64,000 nucleotides of DNA from Kitasatospora sp. SUK 42 (GTDB lineage: Bacteria; Actinomycetota; Actinomycetes; Streptomycetales; Streptomycetaceae), in contig NZ_LFMD02000007.1 of assembly GCF_015776785.2 (NCBI RefSeq), forward strand, positions 186,001 to 250,000, written 5' to 3'. Under the pieces are notes generated by a model, which saw only the letters and a program-made list of their open reading frames with translations, made no database searches and was not told the DNA's origin. This document shows, piece after piece, positions 60,379-64,000 of the stretch (positions are counted from its first letter, which is position 1; every line of letters begins with the position of its first letter). The position numbers and the translations under genes were made by a program.

Positions 60379-60458
60379 GGCGTCGGCTTCACATGGCGTC
60401 CGCGTCACATGGCGTCCGCGTCACATGGCAGCGGCGTCACATGGCGTCGGCTTCACAA
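60379..60458. repeat. Five 16-bp tandem repeats at a gene end
   Basis: Five copies of GGCGTCCGCGTCACAT-like units follow without gaps. Copies 2 and 3 are identical. The stop of the leftward deacetylase gene (60453-60455) is in the gene-proximal fifth copy. Confidence 0.9.
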
Positions 60459-61421
60459 GACGTCCGAGAGCCGGACGAACCGCCGCCCCGCCGCCAACAG
60501 CCCCGGCACCGCCGCCACGACCCCGGGGGCGGTGCCGCCGCCCGGGTGGTTCATGTGGCAGATGACGATCGAACCCGGCGGCGCCGACGCCACCTCCTCC
60601 CGCACCTCGGCGGCGCTCATCGTCGCCCCGCCGTCCCCGTTGACGGTGAAGCCCGCGACGCGTTCGCCCAGGTCGGCGACCACCCTGGTGGCGATGTCGT
60701 CGTAGTGCGCGGTGCCGGAGCGGAAGAACCGGGGCGGACGCCCGAGCAGCCCGGTCAGCTTGTGGGCGTTGCCCACGACCTCGTCGTACACCTCGCCGAC
60801 GCTGCCGGTGCCGGCGATGCCGTACGCGGAGCGCCCGGCGACGGAGAGCGGGCGGTGCACGGTGCCGTGGTTTCCTATCTCGAACAGCGGCTCGGCGGCG
60901 AGCTCGTCGAAGACGTCCGGGTTGGCGTCGATCCAGCGGGCGTTCAGGAAGAGCGTGGCCGGGACGTCGTGCGCGCGCAGGAAGTCGATCAGGTCGGCGT
61001 CGTAGCCGTTGCCGCCGGGGCCGCCGCAGGCGTCGAAGGTCAGTGCCGTGGCCCGCTCGCCCGCGGGCAGTCTGGTCGTCACCCCGGCGATCTCCATCCC
61101 CCATGCGCTCGGTGCCAGCCCCCTGTACCGGGCCACCACCTCGGCCCGGGTCGGCTCGGGGGGCGCCGTCGGGGTCTCGGCGGAGGGGGCGGCCGAGGGG
61201 GTGCCGGAGGGCTCCGTCGACGATATGCCGAACGGGCTGGCGGTGTCGGTGGCCGCAGGGCTGTCCGACGGCCCGGCGGGCGGGGATGCGGACGGGGATA
61301 TGGAGGCGGATATCGGCGACGAGGTCACTCCGCTCCGCTCCGGGACCCGCCGGGACCCGCACCCCACCAGCGCGCCGCCCCCGGCCACCGCCACCAACAG
61401 CGCCCGACGACTCAGTGCCAC
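60453..61421 (-). CDS. Polysaccharide deacetylase lipoprotein (NodB/CE4-like)
   Basis: GTG 61421 was chosen because GGGAGG lies 5 bases upstream and the lipoprotein signal follows at once (SRRALLVAVAGGGALVGC, lipidated Cys21); earlier ATGs at 61460 and 61439 lack good sites. A Ser/Pro/Thr-rich stalk (about 25-95) spans the wall. The catalytic domain has ALTFDACGG (Asp130; the usual second Asp of TFDDG is replaced by Ala) and the metal pair NHGTVHRP (His185, His189). It should deacetylate wall or extracellular glycans; the D-to-A change may weaken metal binding or mark a subgroup. The 3' end runs into tandem repeats. Confidence 0.87.
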   Translation of the reverse strand: MALSRRALLVAVAGGGALVGCGSRRVPERSGVTSSPISASISPSASPPAGPSDSPAATDTASPFGISSTEPSGTPSAAPSAETPTAPPEPTRAEVVARYRGLAPSAWGMEIAGVTTRLPAGERATALTFDACGGPGGNGYDADLIDFLRAHDVPATLFLNARWIDANPDVFDELAAEPLFEIGNHGTVHRPLSVAGRSAYGIAGTGSVGEVYDEVVGNAHKLTGLLGRPPRFFRSGTAHYDDIATRVVADLGERVAGFTVNGDGGATMSAAEVREEVASAPPGSIVICHMNHPGGGTAPGVVAAVPGLLAAGRRFVRLSDVL

Positions 61422-61644
61422 GCCCGCCTCCCGGTCCATCGCCTCGCCATATCGGCGCATTAGTCGTATTAACGGACTACAGGACTATGAACCGACCGAT
61501 TGTCACCCGCCGCAACTCGCCCGCAGCCCGTACCGGACCCCCTTTCACCGACCCGCCCCACCCTCGTGGGGCCCCTCTCACCCCCGGTTCACCTCCCGGG
61601 GTACGCACGCGATCGGACCCGCCCGCCCGAGCCCGGAGGCCCCG

Positions 61645-63294
61645 ATGCCCGCCGACCCCGCACAGCCCCCGACACCCTCGCCATCCCCTGAGCCGGCCCA
61701 CCCCGGTCAGCCCTCCCAGCCCACTGATCCCGCCCACCCCGGCCGCCGCGACCTGCTCCGCACCGGCCTGGCCACCGGTGCCGCCACCGCCCTCGGCCTC
61801 GCCGCCACCACCGGCTCGGCGGCCGCCGCCCCGGGCCCGAACCCCGGGAAGCCGGCGCCCGCCGACCGGACCCTCACCCTCACCGGCCACCTCCCCACCG
61901 GCGCCCCCGACTTCGTCCACCTCCCCTTCGAAGTCCCCGACGGCGTCCGCGAGATCGCCGTCTCCTACGGCTACGACAAGCCTCAGGTCCCGGCCGGCAC
62001 CCCCGGCAACTCCTGCGACATCGGCATCTTCGACGCCCGCGGCACCGACCTCGGCGGCCCCGGCTTCCGCGGCTGGTCCGGCGGCTTCCGCACCGAGTTC
62101 AGCCTCGCCCGCGACACCGCGACCCCCGGCTACCTCCCCGGCCCGATCGACCCGGGCACCTGGCACATCGTCCTCGGCCCGTACCAGGTCGCCCCGCAGG
62201 GCCTGGACTACCGGGTCCAGGTCACCCTCCGGTTCGGCGCACCCGGGCCCGAGTTCACCCCGCACTACCCGCCGGAGCGCGCCCGAGGCCGCGGCCGGGC
62301 CTGGTACCGCGGCGACTGCCACCTGCACACCGTCCACTCCGACGGGCGGCGCCTGCCCGAGGAGGTCGCGGCCGGAGCCCGCGAGGCCGGGCTGGACTTC
62401 ATCGTCTCCACCGACCACAACACCAGTTCCTCGCACGCCGTCTGGGGCCCGCTGGCCGGCCCCGACCTGCTGATCATCCCCGGCGAGGAGATCACCACCC
62501 GCAACGGCCACTGGCTGGCCCTCGGCCTGGAGCCCGGCCAGTTCGTCGACTGGCGCTACCGCTCCCGCGACGAGGAGTACCCGCGCTTCGCCCGCCAGGT
62601 CCACCGCTCCGGCGGCCTGGTGGTGCCCGCCCACCCGTACTGCCCGTACGTCGCCTGCCAGTGGAAGTTCGGCTACGAGCAGGCCGACGCCGTCGAGGTG
62701 TGGAACGGGCCGTGGACGTACGACGACGAGTCGGCCGTGGACACCTGGGACTCCCGGCTCGCCGTCGCCCTGCGGGACGGCCGCTCCTGGCTGCCCGCCA
62801 TGGGCAACAGCGACGCGCACAGCGTCCCGCAGGTGATCGGCTCCCCGCACAACGTGGTCCTCGCCGAGGACCTCACCCGGGACGCGGTCCTCGACGGGCT
62901 GCGCGCCGGGCGCAGCTGGCTCGCCGAGTCCTCCGCCGTCCGGCTCGACCTCACCGCCACCGGCCACGGCCGCCGGGCGGGCATCGGCGAGGAGCTGACC
63001 GTCCCGGCCGACGCCCCGGTGGACGTCCGGCTCACCGTCTCCGGCGTGCCCGGCGGCACCGTCCGGCTGATCACCGACGAGGGGCAGCTGCACCAGGAGT
63101 CGCTGCCCGCCGACGGCTCCGGCACCGTGGTCTGGCGCACCACCGCCTCGCTCGCCGCCTACGTCCGGGCCGAGGTGCGCCACCCCAGGGCGGACGGCAC
63201 ACCGGGCAAGGGCAACTCGATGGGTCCGGACCTGCCCTGGGGCCCGATGGCGGCGCTCACCAACCCGATCGTGCTGCGCGCCGAGGAGCGCTGA
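61645..63294 (+). CDS. Tat-exported PHP-domain phosphoesterase
   Basis: A 549-residue protein. The twin-arginine signal GRRDLLRTGLATGAATALGL follows a long Pro-rich n-region of about 35 residues. After a beta domain, the PHP metal-binding motifs appear in order: DCHLHTVHSDG, STDHNTSSSH, GEEITTRNGHW, VPAHPYCP and MGNSDAHS. PHP proteins hydrolyse phosphate esters with two or three metals. Export in folded form fits a metalloenzyme. ATG 61645 has GGAGG 5 bases upstream. The substrate is unknown; phosphodiesters in the medium are plausible. Confidence 0.9.
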   Translation: MPADPAQPPTPSPSPEPAHPGQPSQPTDPAHPGRRDLLRTGLATGAATALGLAATTGSAAAAPGPNPGKPAPADRTLTLTGHLPTGAPDFVHLPFEVPDGVREIAVSYGYDKPQVPAGTPGNSCDIGIFDARGTDLGGPGFRGWSGGFRTEFSLARDTATPGYLPGPIDPGTWHIVLGPYQVAPQGLDYRVQVTLRFGAPGPEFTPHYPPERARGRGRAWYRGDCHLHTVHSDGRRLPEEVAAGAREAGLDFIVSTDHNTSSSHAVWGPLAGPDLLIIPGEEITTRNGHWLALGLEPGQFVDWRYRSRDEEYPRFARQVHRSGGLVVPAHPYCPYVACQWKFGYEQADAVEVWNGPWTYDDESAVDTWDSRLAVALRDGRSWLPAMGNSDAHSVPQVIGSPHNVVLAEDLTRDAVLDGLRAGRSWLAESSAVRLDLTATGHGRRAGIGEELTVPADAPVDVRLTVSGVPGGTVRLITDEGQLHQESLPADGSGTVVWRTTASLAAYVRAEVRHPRADGTPGKGNSMGPDLPWGPMAALTNPIVLRAEER

Positions 63295-63493
63295 CGGGCC
63301 GCGGCGACCCGCCCACGGACCGGGAGGGGGACGACTCGGACCACTCGTTTGGACTAGGTTGATCCCCGAAACGCATCAGTCGTAGGGACGAGGCGGTCGG
63401 CTGTCCGGTTCCGGGCCGACCGGCTCCTTCGCACTCCCACCGCCTCGCCCCGGCTACCCGTCCGTCCCCGGCCCCGCGAAGGGATCAGCAGCT

Positions 63494-63988
63494 GTGAACC
63501 GTACGACCGTAGGTGGGCCGGAGCTCGGGGGCGGCCGGGGCGCCGGGGGCGTCCTCGTCCTCGTCGACCCGACCGGGGCCGGAGACAGCCCGGTCGCGGG
63601 GCTGCTCGCACAGGAGCTGCACCCGAGCGTCCACCTGCGGACGGACGACTTCCTGCGGGTCATCCGCAACGGCCACCTGCCGCCCCACCTCCCCGAGGCC
63701 GGGCGCCAGAACGCCACCGCCCTCGCGGCCACCGCCCAGGCCGCCTTCGCCTACGCCACCGGCGGCTACCAGGTCATCGTCGAGTGCCCCGACACGCCGT
63801 CCACCCTCGACACCTTCCGCCGCGAGAGCCGCACCACCGGCGCCTCCCTCCACTACGTCGTCCTGACCACCACCCCGCCCTCCCCCGCCGACCCGCACAG
63901 CCTCGACACCACCAGCCTCACGCCCGAAACCACCGCCAAGTCCGTCCTCACCGCCCTCGCCGCCCACACCCACCTCCTCGGCTGGTAG
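63494..63988 (+). CDS. P-loop-like protein with degenerate Walker A, 164 aa
   Basis: The N-terminal segment VLVLVDPTGAGDSPVAGLLAQEL has the shape of a P-loop kinase start, but the invariant Lys of GxGKS/T is replaced by Asp (GAGDSP). TDDFLRVI and a second strand VIVECPDTP follow, as in small NTPase or zeta-toxin-like kinases. It ends YVVLTTTPPSP and a Thr-rich tail. ATP binding is therefore doubtful. GTG 63494 has GGG upstream at a longish distance. The gene is complete within the window. Confidence 0.6.
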   Translation: MNRTTVGGPELGGGRGAGGVLVLVDPTGAGDSPVAGLLAQELHPSVHLRTDDFLRVIRNGHLPPHLPEAGRQNATALAATAQAAFAYATGGYQVIVECPDTPSTLDTFRRESRTTGASLHYVVLTTTPPSPADPHSLDTTSLTPETTAKSVLTALAAHTHLLGW

Positions 63989-64000
63989 GGCGGCGGGGCT

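Noticed and set aside
60379..60458. Possible CRISPR or attachment site
   Set aside because: Five abutting 16-bp units without spacers and no integrase or tRNA nearby.

Overview
The window is high-GC actinomycete chromosome, most likely Streptomyces or Kitasatospora. The evidence is strong third-position G/C in real genes, many GTG starts, purine-rich ribosome sites, the XRE(DUF5753)/DUF397/RsbW-like ATPase gene sets, and sugar ABC transporters lacking their own ATPase. I saw no rRNA, tRNA, CRISPR array, phage module or intact insertion sequence.

Layout. 1-24 kb is an accessory patchwork: small secreted proteins, an anti-sigma-like ATPase operon, an XRE regulator with two DUF397 genes, immunity-like small proteins, several broken genes (alpha/beta hydrolase, PLP enzyme with an internal deletion, trypsin-like paralogue), a trypsin-fold pseudo-protease joined to a beta-propeller, and a 1229-residue ALF-repeat protein coupled to a small immunity-like gene. 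24.1-42.7 kb is one sugar locus: secreted GH85 endoglycosidase, two GH38 alpha-mannosidases, a GH5 beta-mannosidase-like enzyme, an ABC importer, a LacI regulator, a ROK sugar kinase and mannose-6-phosphate isomerase. 42.8-48.9 kb holds DUF2267, hot-dog thioesterase, DUF6528-like, FAD oxidoreductase and flavoprotein genes, a truncated EamA transporter and a secreted DPBB protein. 49.2-59.1 kb is a sulfate-ester locus: Cys-Cys leader peptide, AtsK-type dioxygenase, ROK regulator, peptide-type ABC transporter and sulfatase. 59.2-64 kb has a phosphopantetheinyl transferase, barstar-like protein, polysaccharide deacetylase lipoprotein, Tat-exported PHP phosphoesterase and a P-loop-like protein.

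How genes work together. The sugar locus reads as an N-glycan pathway: GH85 cuts high-mannose glycans from glycoproteins outside the cell, the ABC system imports them, the GH38 enzymes remove alpha-mannose, the GH5 enzyme splits the Man-beta-GlcNAc core, and ROK kinase plus ManA feed glycolysis. Two near-identical 14-bp palindromes, each within or next to a TTGACA promoter, mark the likely LacI operators and tie the two divergent arms together. The sulfur locus reads as cysteine-controlled scavenging of organic sulfate esters.

An odd recurring pattern is that four minus-strand genes (ends at 42795, 45580, 47090 and 60453) each have their stop codon inside the gene-proximal copy of a short tandem repeat, with the extra copies lying downstream.
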